Notes under the pieces: model-generated | The model's database searches: none | The model's input: only the letters and a program-made list of their open reading frames with translations | Told to the model about the DNA's origin: nothing | Source: DASWHD01 sp036393335 | Lineage (GTDB): Bacteria > CG2-30-53-67 > CG2-30-70-394 | Length of the DNA stretch: 49,357 bases | Direction: 5' to 3' | Assembly (NCBI GenBank): GCA_036393335.1 | Contig: DASWHD010000099.1 | Location: forward strand, 1-49,357 | Program-made: the position numbers and the translations under genes | In this document: positions 25,567 to 32,831 of the stretch, piece by piece | Layout: every line of letters begins with the position of its first letter | Numbering within the stretch: position 1 is the stretch's first letter

Positions 25567-26741
25567 GTGAAAAAATCCTCTTCGTCGATGACGAGGCGAA
25601 TGTCCTCGCCGCGTTTCAGCGCCAACTACGCAGGGAATTCCGGATCAACACCGCCCTGGGCGGCGAGCAGGCGCTGCGCGTCGTCGAGCAGCATGGACCC
25701 TTCGCCGTCGTGGTCTCCGACATGCAGATGCCGGAGATGAACGGCGTCGACCTGCTGGCGGAAGTCCATCGTCGATCTCCGGAGAGCGTGCGCGTCATGC
25801 TCACCGGCAACGCGGACCAGAAGACCGCCATCGACGCGGTGAACGAAGGACAGATCTTCCGCTTCCTGACCAAACCCTGCGCCACCGCCATCCTCACCAA
25901 GACCCTGCACGCCTCCCTCGATCAGTACCGTCTGATTACCGCGGAACGGCAGCTCCTCGAAGGGACCCTGAACGGTGCGATCAAGCTCGTGACCGACATC
26001 CTGTCGACGATCGCGCCCGAGCCGTTCGGACACGCCGTGGCCCTGCGCGAGTCGGCAGGCGCGATCGCCCGCGCCCTGGGGATTCCAGATCCCTGGGAGG
26101 TGGAGCTGGCGGCGATGCTGTCGCCGATCGGAGCCATCGCCGTGCCGCCCGAGACCCTCGCCAAGGCATCCTCTGGCGAGCCGCTCAACCCCCAGGAGGA
26201 AGACGCCCTCACGCGGGTGCCGGAAGTCGGGCACGACCTCCTGGCCAATATCCCACGCCTCGCCAACATCGCGCAGATCGTCCTATTCCAGAACAAGCTG
26301 TTCGATGGCTCCGGCTTTCCCCCGGCACAGATTGCGGGCGATGCGATCCCGATTGGCGCCCGGATCCTGAGAGTGGTCGCCGATCTTGCCGAGCTAGAAA
26401 CCACCGGCATGAGTCGGGCGGCGGCGGTGGAGCGGATGCGCGCGCGGCGCGGCCGGTACGATCCCGTCGCCGTCGATGCGGCCGCGGTCGTGGGCGGGGT
26501 TGACGCGGACGGCGCGGCGCTCGGCGCCCCCCTAGAGGTCCGCCTCCACGAGTTACGCCCCGGCCAGACCCTGATGGCCAACATCGAGACCGACGCGGGA
26601 CGGCTGCTGGTCGCCGCCGGCACCCGTATCACCGAACCGATCGTGGAGCGGCTGCGCAGCTACGCTCGCTTGATGCAGATCCGGGAGCCAATCCCGGTAC
26701 GGCTGCCCCGCAGGACGAGGGAGCCAGGCCGGGCGGCATAG
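25563..26741 (+). CDS. Response regulator with degenerate HD-GYP domain
   Basis: A 392-aa protein with a REC domain (Asp53 in VVVSDMQMPEMNG, Lys in FLTKPCA), then an RpfG-like HD-GYP fold (~145-320) and a C-terminal tail (~330-392). The fold is recognisable from PEVGHDLLANIP and the GYP-like DGSGFPPAQIAGDAIPIGARIL. The metal-binding residues are lost: the usual HDIGK reads SPIGA and the HHE segment reads QNK. It is therefore unlikely to cleave cyclic-di-GMP and may be a binding or scaffold module. GTG 25563 overlaps the previous stop. It is the last gene of the operon and converges with a hypothetical gene. Confidence 0.92.
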   Translation: MSEKILFVDDEANVLAAFQRQLRREFRINTALGGEQALRVVEQHGPFAVVVSDMQMPEMNGVDLLAEVHRRSPESVRVMLTGNADQKTAIDAVNEGQIFRFLTKPCATAILTKTLHASLDQYRLITAERQLLEGTLNGAIKLVTDILSTIAPEPFGHAVALRESAGAIARALGIPDPWEVELAAMLSPIGAIAVPPETLAKASSGEPLNPQEEDALTRVPEVGHDLLANIPRLANIAQIVLFQNKLFDGSGFPPAQIAGDAIPIGARILRVVADLAELETTGMSRAAAVERMRARRGRYDPVAVDAAAVVGGVDADGAALGAPLEVRLHELRPGQTLMANIETDAGRLLVAAGTRITEPIVERLRSYARLMQIREPIPVRLPRRTREPGRAA

Positions 26742-26800
26742 ACCGGCGATCGGGCCGTGGGGGGGGCAATGGTGGCGGGAACATCGGTCCGGCCGGTGAG

Positions 26801-27355
26801 CTATCCGAACAGGACCCGTCTCTCCTGTGCGGCCAGGAAGCCCCAGGAGGCCTCCATCTCGTCGCGAAACGCGGGGACGGCCACGGGGTCGTCCCCGATT
26901 CTCACCGGCCGTAGCAAGAGGGTGCGCATTGGCCCGACCCGCAAGGGGGTATAGGTCAGGCAGGTGGAATCGCCACGGAGCCGGCCGATCAGCGCCACCA
27001 CCTCCATGGGGATCTCCTCGGCGATGATCACCGGCCGGGGTGACAGATGGAGGTTCACGCCGGCGTGGGGAAAGATCCGGACGATCCACGGCAGGAAGTT
27101 GTCCAGGGTGCGCAGTGCCACCAGCACCTCCGCGACGCGCACCTCCTGGCCCGCGGCGAAGGACACGATCGCCAACAGTCGCCGGTCCCCATCCACCGCG
27201 AGGATGATGCGCTCATCCCGGCCACACACCGCGAAATCGGGATCCAGGATCTGCAACGGCTGGGGAAGCTGGTCGAGGTTCGCGAGCAAGGCGTCGCGCA
27301 GCTCCTCCGAGCGATGGAACGGCTCCACTTCGATGCGCGGGGAGATGTCATCCAT
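26801..27355 (-). CDS. Hypothetical protein
   Basis: A 184-aa soluble protein with no family I can name. Residues ~45-110 (DERIILAVDGDRRLLAIVSF followed by helical EVRVAEVLVALRTLDNFLPW) have the strand-strand-helix rhythm of PD-(D/E)XK-like folds, but the catalytic E-x-K is not there, so a nuclease call is not supported. It converges on the HD-GYP regulator with a 60-bp gap. ATG 27355 is the natural start. Confidence 0.7.
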   Translation of the reverse strand: MDDISPRIEVEPFHRSEELRDALLANLDQLPQPLQILDPDFAVCGRDERIILAVDGDRRLLAIVSFAAGQEVRVAEVLVALRTLDNFLPWIVRIFPHAGVNLHLSPRPVIIAEEIPMEVVALIGRLRGDSTCLTYTPLRVGPMRTLLLRPVRIGDDPVAVPAFRDEMEASWGFLAAQERRVLFG

Positions 27356-27562
27356 GGCTGCACCCCTCTTGTCATTTCCGGTTCACCCGGATTCACCAGA
27401 GATCGTTGCCCACCACTGAATGGGGATCGCGTCGGTCATGCGCGGCAGGCCACGATGGGCACACCGCCGAGGACTCGTCCCCGCCGCCCTCTGCCGAACA
27501 CCCCGCCGACCCGCGGTACCGGAGCTGCACAGGATTGGGAGTCCCGACCGTGCGCTCGGGCT

Positions 27563-27616
27563 CCTCTTCGCTGGCGAGGAGATGCCGCAGGCGGCTGCCC
27601 AACGCCAGCGAAGAGG
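27563..27616. repeat. 14-bp perfect inverted repeat
   Basis: CCTCTTCGCTGGCG at 27563-27576 pairs exactly with CGCCAGCGAAGAGG at 27603-27616, with a 26-nt loop. There is no T-run, so it is not a standard terminator. Confidence 0.8.
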
Positions 27617-27639
27617 AAGGCCCGGCGGCCTCGCGCCCG

Positions 27640-27673
27640 GAGCTTCACCGCCAGCCGGCTGGCAGTGAAGCTC
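27640..27673. repeat. 34-bp near-perfect palindrome
   Basis: The two 17-bp arms, GAGCTTCACCGCCAGCC and GGCTGGCAGTGAAGCTC, meet without a loop and have one mismatch. A site this long is unusual by chance and could form a cruciform or bind a dimeric protein. Confidence 0.8.
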
Positions 27674-28027
27674 GTGACGAACGGGTCCATTGCGGACCCA
27701 ACCGCGATGTCGCGGGGAGGAAGGCTCCGATGGGGTTCGGAAGTCGCCGGGGCCGATTGCAGGGGCGAGGGAGGGGGCGATCCCGCACAACTCGTAGAGA
27801 GTGAGAGGTGCGAGATCTCCGGCAATCGTTGCTCGGCTGGGCTTGGCGGGCACATCGGCTTCCGAGTGGTGCTTCCCCGTCGGAGTGCAGGCAGGCCGCC
27901 GCCTGCAAAACCGTGGGTTCCGGTTGAGTTCGAGTCGCTCAGAGGGGCTCCTTCATCAGTAGATCACGGGATGGAAGTTCACAAACGAGCCATCAAGTTG
28001 TGAATATTCGCCCTGGCTTCCACACCA

Positions 28028-28516
28028 CTACCCTTCGGTACCCGACCGGCGGCCGGCCCCTGCCGGCCCGCCGCCGTCCGCCGAGGACCCCGGAGGGGCG
28101 GTGGACAACCCGAGGCGGGAATGCCATCGGTCAACGTCGCGTTGCAGCGCGGCCACGTCGATGATCCACTCTTGCCCGGTGAGCGCCTCGAAGGCGGTCT
28201 CCTCATAGATCACGAGGACCACGTTCTCGCTGGCCACCAGGGTCAACTCGACCAGGGGGCGGCGAATCGTGGGGAGGATCTGACACAGCCGCCCCACGCT
28301 GCCGCGGATCTTCTGTAGGGAGACCCCGGCGTCCAGCAGCCGCTTCACGGTCTTGAGAGCGATCAGGTCCTGGAATGTGTAGCGCGCGTGCCCCCCCGGG
28401 GTGCGCTGCCGCGGGGACACCAGGCCGGTCTTGTCCCAGTGCTGAAGTTGCCGCTTGCTCACCCCCACGATCTCGACCATCTCCATCGGGGTGAAATGGC
28501 GACCGGCCTTGTCCAT
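28028..28516 (-). CDS. MerR-family transcriptional regulator
   Basis: A 162-aa regulator. The N-terminal winged helix reads FTPMEMVEIVGVSKRQLQHWDKTGLVSP...GHARYTFQDL (about 9-55), and a helix with LLDAGVSLQKIRGSVGRL follows. The C-terminal half (~85-140) is a short unknown effector region, and the last ~25 residues are Gly/Ala/Pro-rich. There is no cluster of cysteines as in metal-sensing MerR proteins. ATG 28516 has GAGGG upstream; GTG 28519 is an alternative. Neighbours do not reveal its target. Confidence 0.88.
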   Translation of the reverse strand: MDKAGRHFTPMEMVEIVGVSKRQLQHWDKTGLVSPRQRTPGGHARYTFQDLIALKTVKRLLDAGVSLQKIRGSVGRLCQILPTIRRPLVELTLVASENVVLVIYEETAFEALTGQEWIIDVAALQRDVDRWHSRLGLSTAPPGSSADGGGPAGAGRRSGTEG

Positions 28517-28849
28517 CACCTAACCCTCTCCTTCGTCTGTGCTCCCTCCACCGCACCGTGGAGTCTCACTTTATTGCGCATTTATTACTTTCCCTGACCC
28601 AACACGTCAAGAAGAAAATGACAAGTTTGGCTATTTTTTGTGTAGTTCTTGTGGAAGGCCGGTGCACGCCCTGGGGAATGACCCTGAAGAACGAGCGACA
28701 ACCCACGAATACAACAGGGCTGATACCGACCCAGATCCGGCTAGCGCAGGCCGCCCACAGATCACCCTGGGGTGCGCCCCACAGGTGGCCAGGTGCTCAC
28801 CTACCCCCCCGTCCGACCCGCATTCCAGCGCTATGGATCGGCCGCGCGT

Positions 28850-28889
28850 CTGCCTGTGCGCGGCGACCCCTGGTGAGAAACACAGGCTA
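28850..28889. repeat. Degenerate MITE-like end C
   Basis: TGGTGAGAAACACAGGCTA (28871-28889) is a decayed terminal repeat, and the ~20 bp before it (GCGCGGCGACCCC) match the inner flank of element A's left end in reverse. No matching second end was found within the ~330-bp gene-free stretch 28517-28886. The terminal CTA is, on the minus strand, the TAG stop codon of the AI-2E transporter gene. Confidence 0.6.
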
Positions 28890-29981
28890 ATTTGCCGCCG
28901 CCGACCCGCCCGGCTCACCCGCCTGCTGTCCTTCGAGCGGCAGGGCGTCGAGCACGCTCTTCACCACCACTGCCAAGGGGACCGCAAAGAACGCCCCCCA
29001 GATCCCCCATAGGGAGCCGAAGACCAAGACCGCGAGGATGATCGCCGTCGGGTGGATGTTGACCGCGTCGCCGAGGATCAGGGGTGCCAGTATGTTGCCG
29101 TCGATGAGCTGGATGACGCCGTAGGCGAGCAGCACCCAGCCCGCATCCCAGGTCGGGCCCCACTGGGCCAGGGCAAGGGCTGCCACCGGAGCCGTGACGA
29201 CCAGCGCGCCGATGTAAGGGATGAGCACCGACAGTCCGGTCAGCAGGGCCAGGAGAAAGGCGTAACGCAGGCCCAGGGCGGCGAAGACGATTTCCGTACA
29301 CACACCCACCAGCAAGATCTCCCAGATCTTGCCGGTGATGTAGCGCCCCATATGGGCATCGGTATCGTGCAGGACGCGGTTGAGCAGGGCCCGGTCACGG
29401 GGCCAGAACCGCCCGATCCAGGCGAGAATCGCGTCCTTGTCCTTGAGAAAGAAGAACACGAGAAAGGTGACCAGGATCAGGTACACGAACAACGTCACCA
29501 CCCCCGGCAGTCCCTGGAGCACCCTGGCGACCGTGGCCTCGATGGCCCCGCTGAGCTGCTCCGAGAGGCGGCTGGTCACCTCGTGGACGTAGCCGGCGCC
29601 GAGGTACTTTTCGTACTGGTCGAGCGACTCTCCGACGGTCCCTTGGAGCTTGCCGATGATGCGCGGCAGGTCCAACACCAGGGCCTTGACCTGCTGGACC
29701 GTCGCCGGCAACAGCCAGAACAGCGCCCAGGACAGGACCAGGAAGAAGACCAGGTAGAGGCTGGTAAAGGCCATCCACCGCGGCATGCCCCACCGCACCA
29801 GGACACGGAGCATGCGATTCAGCACATAGGCGATGACCGCCGCGGCAAAAAACGGCGCCATCGCCTCGGAAAATCCCACCACCAGCACCAGGGCAACGAC
29901 GATCACCCCGAGCAGGGCAAGCACCTGCGGATCGCGCAGGATGGCCGGTAACCGGTGGGAAAGAGGGGTCATCGGCGGCAT
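28887..29981 (-). CDS. AI-2E family transporter (PerM/YdiK-like)
   Basis: A 364-aa polytopic membrane protein with about 7-8 hydrophobic segments: VLALLGVIVVALVLVVGFSEA; FFAAAVIAYVLNRML; MAFTSLYLVFFLVLSWALFWLL; LFVYLILVTFLVFFFLKDKD; ALLTGLSVLIPYIGALVV; and others. The family motifs FFLKDKD and LSVLIPYIGALV and the C-terminal PLILGDAVNIHP are all present. Members are called AI-2 exporters or permeases, but most have unknown substrates. The stop codon falls on the end of a MITE-like repeat. ATG 29981 or 29972 could be the start. Confidence 0.93.
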   Translation of the reverse strand: MPPMTPLSHRLPAILRDPQVLALLGVIVVALVLVVGFSEAMAPFFAAAVIAYVLNRMLRVLVRWGMPRWMAFTSLYLVFFLVLSWALFWLLPATVQQVKALVLDLPRIIGKLQGTVGESLDQYEKYLGAGYVHEVTSRLSEQLSGAIEATVARVLQGLPGVVTLFVYLILVTFLVFFFLKDKDAILAWIGRFWPRDRALLNRVLHDTDAHMGRYITGKIWEILLVGVCTEIVFAALGLRYAFLLALLTGLSVLIPYIGALVVTAPVAALALAQWGPTWDAGWVLLAYGVIQLIDGNILAPLILGDAVNIHPTAIILAVLVFGSLWGIWGAFFAVPLAVVVKSVLDALPLEGQQAGEPGGSAAAN

Positions 29982-30177
29982 GCGGGACGCGACGGCGAGG
30001 CACAGAACCTACGGATCACTGCGCTCGGCTGTAAGACGGCGGATGCCGAGGGGGAGTGGTCGTCCCGTGGGTGCCGGCCGATGGGACCGGTCACCGTCAG
30101 CGAAGATCGGAAGGCCCCCTGCATCTCTGCGGTGCGTTGCGAATCCGGTCGAGGGCAGGGCCGGGAGAGGAGCGCAG

Positions 30178-30218
30178 GTGTGGCGGCGTAACAGATGCAT
30201 TGTGTGAAACACCGGCTA
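30178..30218. repeat. Degenerate MITE-like end D
   Basis: GCGTAACAGATGCATTGTGT (from 30186) and then GAAACACCGGCTA match the right-hand end of element A (GCGTAGCAGAGGCATGGTGA, then GAAATGCGGGCTA) with several changes. A left end was not recognised in 29982-30177, where I see no gene. The nitronate monooxygenase gene starts 130 bp downstream. Confidence 0.6.
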
Positions 30219-30347
30219 GAGTCGGCGCAACGCAAGGGAGCAAGTGTGGCTCTCATCCGCAATCAGCAGAGGTGGCGGGCGCTTCGCAACTTCCTCACAC
30301 ATCCTGCCGAGCGTAGTAGACTATTTCAGATTTTCTCCGGAGTCTCC

Positions 30348-31433
30348 ATGAAGTTACCTAAGTTAAAGATTCGCAACCTCGAGATCCCCTACCCGATCAT
30401 CCAAGGCGGGATGGGGGTCGGCGTCTCGTGGGAGCGCTTGGCGGGAAACGTGGCCAAGAACGGCTGCGTCGGCATCGTCTCCACGGTGTGCACGGGCTAC
30501 CGCCACCCGAACTACGCGCAGATGAAGCATGGCCGGCCGATCAAGCCGGAGAACCTGCACAACGCCAAGGCCCTCACCAAGATCATTCATGATGCGAAAA
30601 AAATTGCCGGCGGCATGGGCGCGGTGGGGGTGAACATCCTGTGCGCAATCACCGACTATGCGCGGGTGGCGAAGGACTCGGTGGCGGCCGGGGCGCAGCT
30701 CATCATCTCCGGTGCAGGCCTACCGCTGCGCCTGCCGGAGTACGTGGGCAAGGCGGACGTGGCATTGCTGCCCATCGTTTCCTCGGCCCGCGCCCTGGGT
30801 CTGATCTGCAAGACGTGGAAGAAGCGTTACGATCGCCTGCCGGATGCGACCGTCCTCGAAGGACCGCTGTCCGGCGGCCACCAAGGCTTCACCATGGAGC
30901 AGTGTGAAGACCCCGCCTACTCCCTGGAGAACCTCCTGCCGGCGGTCCTGGACGAGGCGAAGAAGTGGGGCGACATCCCGGTGATCGTCGCCGGCGGGGT
31001 GTGGGACCGGGCCGACATCGACAAGTTCATGGCCATGGGCGCGGCAGGCGTCCAGATGGCGACCCGCTTCATCGGCACCTATGAGTGCGACGCCGATCCG
31101 CACTTCAAGGAGGTCATCCTGAACGCGGGCAAAGACGACATCAAGCTCATCCACTCTCCGGTGGGCTACCCGGCACGCGGCGTCATCACCCAGTTGCAGC
31201 GCGACATGGCGGCCGGTACCGCACCCGCGATCAAGTGCATCTCGAACTGCGTCACGCCGTGCAACCACGGCGAGGAGGCGCGTGAGGTCGGGTTCTGCAT
31301 CTCGGACCGTCTCGCCGACGCACAGCGCGGCATCACCGAGACCGGCCTGTTTTTCTCCGGGGCGAACGGCTACCGGTTGACGGAGATCGTCACCGTCAAG
31401 GAGCTCATCGAAGAGCTGACCGCCGACGTGTGA
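30348..31433 (+). CDS. Nitronate monooxygenase family flavoprotein
   Basis: A 361-aa FMN-dependent TIM-barrel protein of the 2-nitropropane dioxygenase/nitronate monooxygenase family. It shows YPIIQGGMGVGVSWERLAGNVA at the N-terminus, LIISGAGLPLRLP, VLEGPLSGGHQGF, IPVIVAGGVWDRADI and GAAGVQMATRFIGTYEC. The C-terminal ~80 residues, including CISNCVTPCNHGEEAREVGFCI, form a Cys-bearing extension seen in one NMO subclass. ATG 30348 (MKLPKLKIRNLEI) with CCGGAG upstream replaces an in-frame extension running into repeat D. Flavin binding is known for the family; the substrate here is inferred. Confidence 0.9.
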   Translation: MKLPKLKIRNLEIPYPIIQGGMGVGVSWERLAGNVAKNGCVGIVSTVCTGYRHPNYAQMKHGRPIKPENLHNAKALTKIIHDAKKIAGGMGAVGVNILCAITDYARVAKDSVAAGAQLIISGAGLPLRLPEYVGKADVALLPIVSSARALGLICKTWKKRYDRLPDATVLEGPLSGGHQGFTMEQCEDPAYSLENLLPAVLDEAKKWGDIPVIVAGGVWDRADIDKFMAMGAAGVQMATRFIGTYECDADPHFKEVILNAGKDDIKLIHSPVGYPARGVITQLQRDMAAGTAPAIKCISNCVTPCNHGEEAREVGFCISDRLADAQRGITETGLFFSGANGYRLTEIVTVKELIEELTADV

Positions 31434-31458
31434 CAGGGCAGCGCGGTCGGGCGCGACA

Positions 31459-32217
31459 GTGGGCGCTTGGTGGCGACATCCCGATCTTCGCCGTATGGTC
31501 CTCGCCCTGACGGCAGCGGCCCTGGTGGCCATGGTGCTGGCTACCCTGAATCCACTCCATCAGGAGGCCCGCGGTTGGCTGCGCCTGCTACTCACCCTGC
31601 TGCTCCTGGTGGCCCTGGCCAAGGGATATGACCTGTACCGGGGCCGCGCCGAGGAGCGATACCGCCGTCTATTCGAGGAGATCGCCGCCCACGTGGCGGG
31701 CACTCTGAGCACTGAGTCGCGGGAGGCGACCCGCTCCCGCGGGCGACTCGGCGAAGGGACCACGACCCTCCTCACCCTCGCCTGGGAACAGGACGGCTAC
31801 CCGTTGTACTGGTCGTTCGAGCGCCGGCGCAAGGGGCGCACCCACAATGACGTCTTCCCGCTCCGCGTCGCCTGCCGCAACCCACAGCGCATGGCGTGGG
31901 CGATCCGCCAAGAGGGCATCTACCGCCGACCCATCGCCCACCGCGAAGATCGGCTCACCGGCGACCGCGAATTCGAAAAACGGTTCGTGGTCACCGCCGA
32001 TAGCACGGGAACTGTCGAGCGTCTTCTGCCCGAGGCGGTCCGCGATCGCCTGTGCACCCTCTTCCCGCTGCTCCGCTTCGATATTGAATCGGATGACCGT
32101 GGCCTGGTGGCCACCCTCTACCAGCCCTCTGGCGACCTTTATCCCTATCCCTACCTCTTCGAGCTCCTCACCGACCTCGCCGCGCGTATGGAGCACGCCA
32201 GGCCCGATACCGCATGA
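31459..32217 (+). CDS. Hypothetical membrane-anchored protein
   Basis: A 252-aa protein with two N-terminal hydrophobic segments (about 12-30 MVLALTAAALVAMVLATL, and 40-55 LRLLLTLLLLVALA), then a ~190-residue soluble domain with no family I recognise. The start is GTG 31459; ATG 31495 (MVLALTAAAL) would remove the short basic leader but keep both segments. It begins 25 bp after the nitronate monooxygenase gene on the same strand, so co-transcription is likely. Confidence 0.7.
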   Translation: MGAWWRHPDLRRMVLALTAAALVAMVLATLNPLHQEARGWLRLLLTLLLLVALAKGYDLYRGRAEERYRRLFEEIAAHVAGTLSTESREATRSRGRLGEGTTTLLTLAWEQDGYPLYWSFERRRKGRTHNDVFPLRVACRNPQRMAWAIRQEGIYRRPIAHREDRLTGDREFEKRFVVTADSTGTVERLLPEAVRDRLCTLFPLLRFDIESDDRGLVATLYQPSGDLYPYPYLFELLTDLAARMEHARPDTA

Positions 32218-32327
32218 TCGGAGCCACCGACCTCATCCCGGTGCGCGGTTTGCCATGGGAGGCCGGCGAGCAGGAAGCTCCATGCGGACCCGTTCCTCCC
32301 CTCCATTTTCCGTGAAAAGAGGTTTCG

Positions 32328-32346
32328 CCCTACCTACGCGGTAGGG
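32328..32346 (+). promoter_or_regulatory. Hairpin in the leader of the S4-domain gene
   Basis: CCCTACC-TACGC-GGTAGGG forms a perfect 7-bp stem that ends 8 bp before the ATG at 32355. The purine-rich GGTAGGGG, the only Shine-Dalgarno-like sequence there, lies in the 3' arm and would be hidden when the stem forms. Confidence 0.5.
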
Positions 32347-32354
32347 GCTCTGCC

Positions 32355-32624
32355 ATGCGCCTCGACAAGTTCCTCCAGGTGGCACGCATCGTGAAGCGCC
32401 GGGCCCTCGCCCAGGAGCTGTGCGAGGACGGCGCCATCGCGGTCAACGGCCAGGTGGCGAAGGCCGGGCGGGCGCTGAAGGCGGGGGATACCCTGGTGAT
32501 CCGGATGCGCCATCAGGTATTGCACACCACGGTCACCGAGCTGCCCACCGGCACCGTGCCCAAGGAGCGTGCCGCGACCCTGTACCGGGTCGACCGGGTG
32601 GAGGAGGTGGAGGAGACGTGGTGA
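32355..32624 (+). CDS. S4-domain RNA-binding protein, RqcP/YabO-like
   Basis: An 89-aa protein that is almost entirely an S4 domain: MRLDKFLQVARIVKRRALAQ, then CEDGAIAVNGQVAKAGRALKAGDTLVIR. Its length and ending (PKERAATLYRVDRVEE) resemble B. subtilis RqcP (YabO), which helps RqcH add Ala tails to stalled chains on 50S subunits. The E. coli relative HslR is longer (133 aa) and acts on similar stalled 50S complexes. The RqcP assignment is by recalled similarity and needs alignment. Its stop is 25 bp before element E. Confidence 0.85.
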   Translation: MRLDKFLQVARIVKRRALAQELCEDGAIAVNGQVAKAGRALKAGDTLVIRMRHQVLHTTVTELPTGTVPKERAATLYRVDRVEEVEETW

Positions 32625-32649
32625 GCGCCAGGGGCCAGAGGCCGGGGGC

Positions 32650-32831
32650 TAGCCCGCATTTCTCACCAAGGATCATCGCGAGACCGTGTATGTGCGCGGA
32701 GATCCTGGCCGGCCCACAAGTCCGAGCCCGCAGGTAGGCTTGCAGACTGGCGAGGACTCGGACGAGGACACGGTCAGGAGATGCGGGCACATGCACGATC
32801 GCAGCAGATACATGGTGAGAAATGGGGGGTA
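32650..32831. repeat. MITE-like element E, short form
   Basis: The left end is TAGCCCGCATTTCTCACCA (32650-32668) and the right end is TGGTGAGAAATGGGGGGTA (32813-32831), which has drifted. The flanks next to each end match element A (e.g. GGATCATCGCGAGACC beside A's GGAATCGTCGCGAGTCC). The nested REP hairpin of A, B and F is absent. The pdxA start codon lies in the right end. Confidence 0.8.

Larger units (their letters stand above)
27356..28027. other. 672-bp intergenic region with strong palindromes
   Basis: I see no gene. Several overlapping ORFs exist on both strands, but they have no start signals and read as low-complexity Arg/Pro/Gly. Two inverted repeats stand out: CCTCTTCGCTGGCG (27563-27576) with its exact complement at 27603-27616, and a 34-bp near-perfect palindrome at 27640-27673 (17-bp arms, one mismatch). 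They could be cruciform sites, REP-like repeats or part of a structured RNA. Confidence 0.6.

Noticed and set aside
27047..28003. Overlapping open frames in the intergenic region after the HD-GYP operon
   Set aside because: They run through palindromes and the opposite gene, lack ribosome sites, and give Arg/Pro/Ala-rich text on both strands.
30195..30347. 51-residue N-terminal extension of the nitronate monooxygenase
   Set aside because: It is encoded by the decayed repeat end D and has no similarity to family N-termini; ATG 30348 has a good ribosome site.
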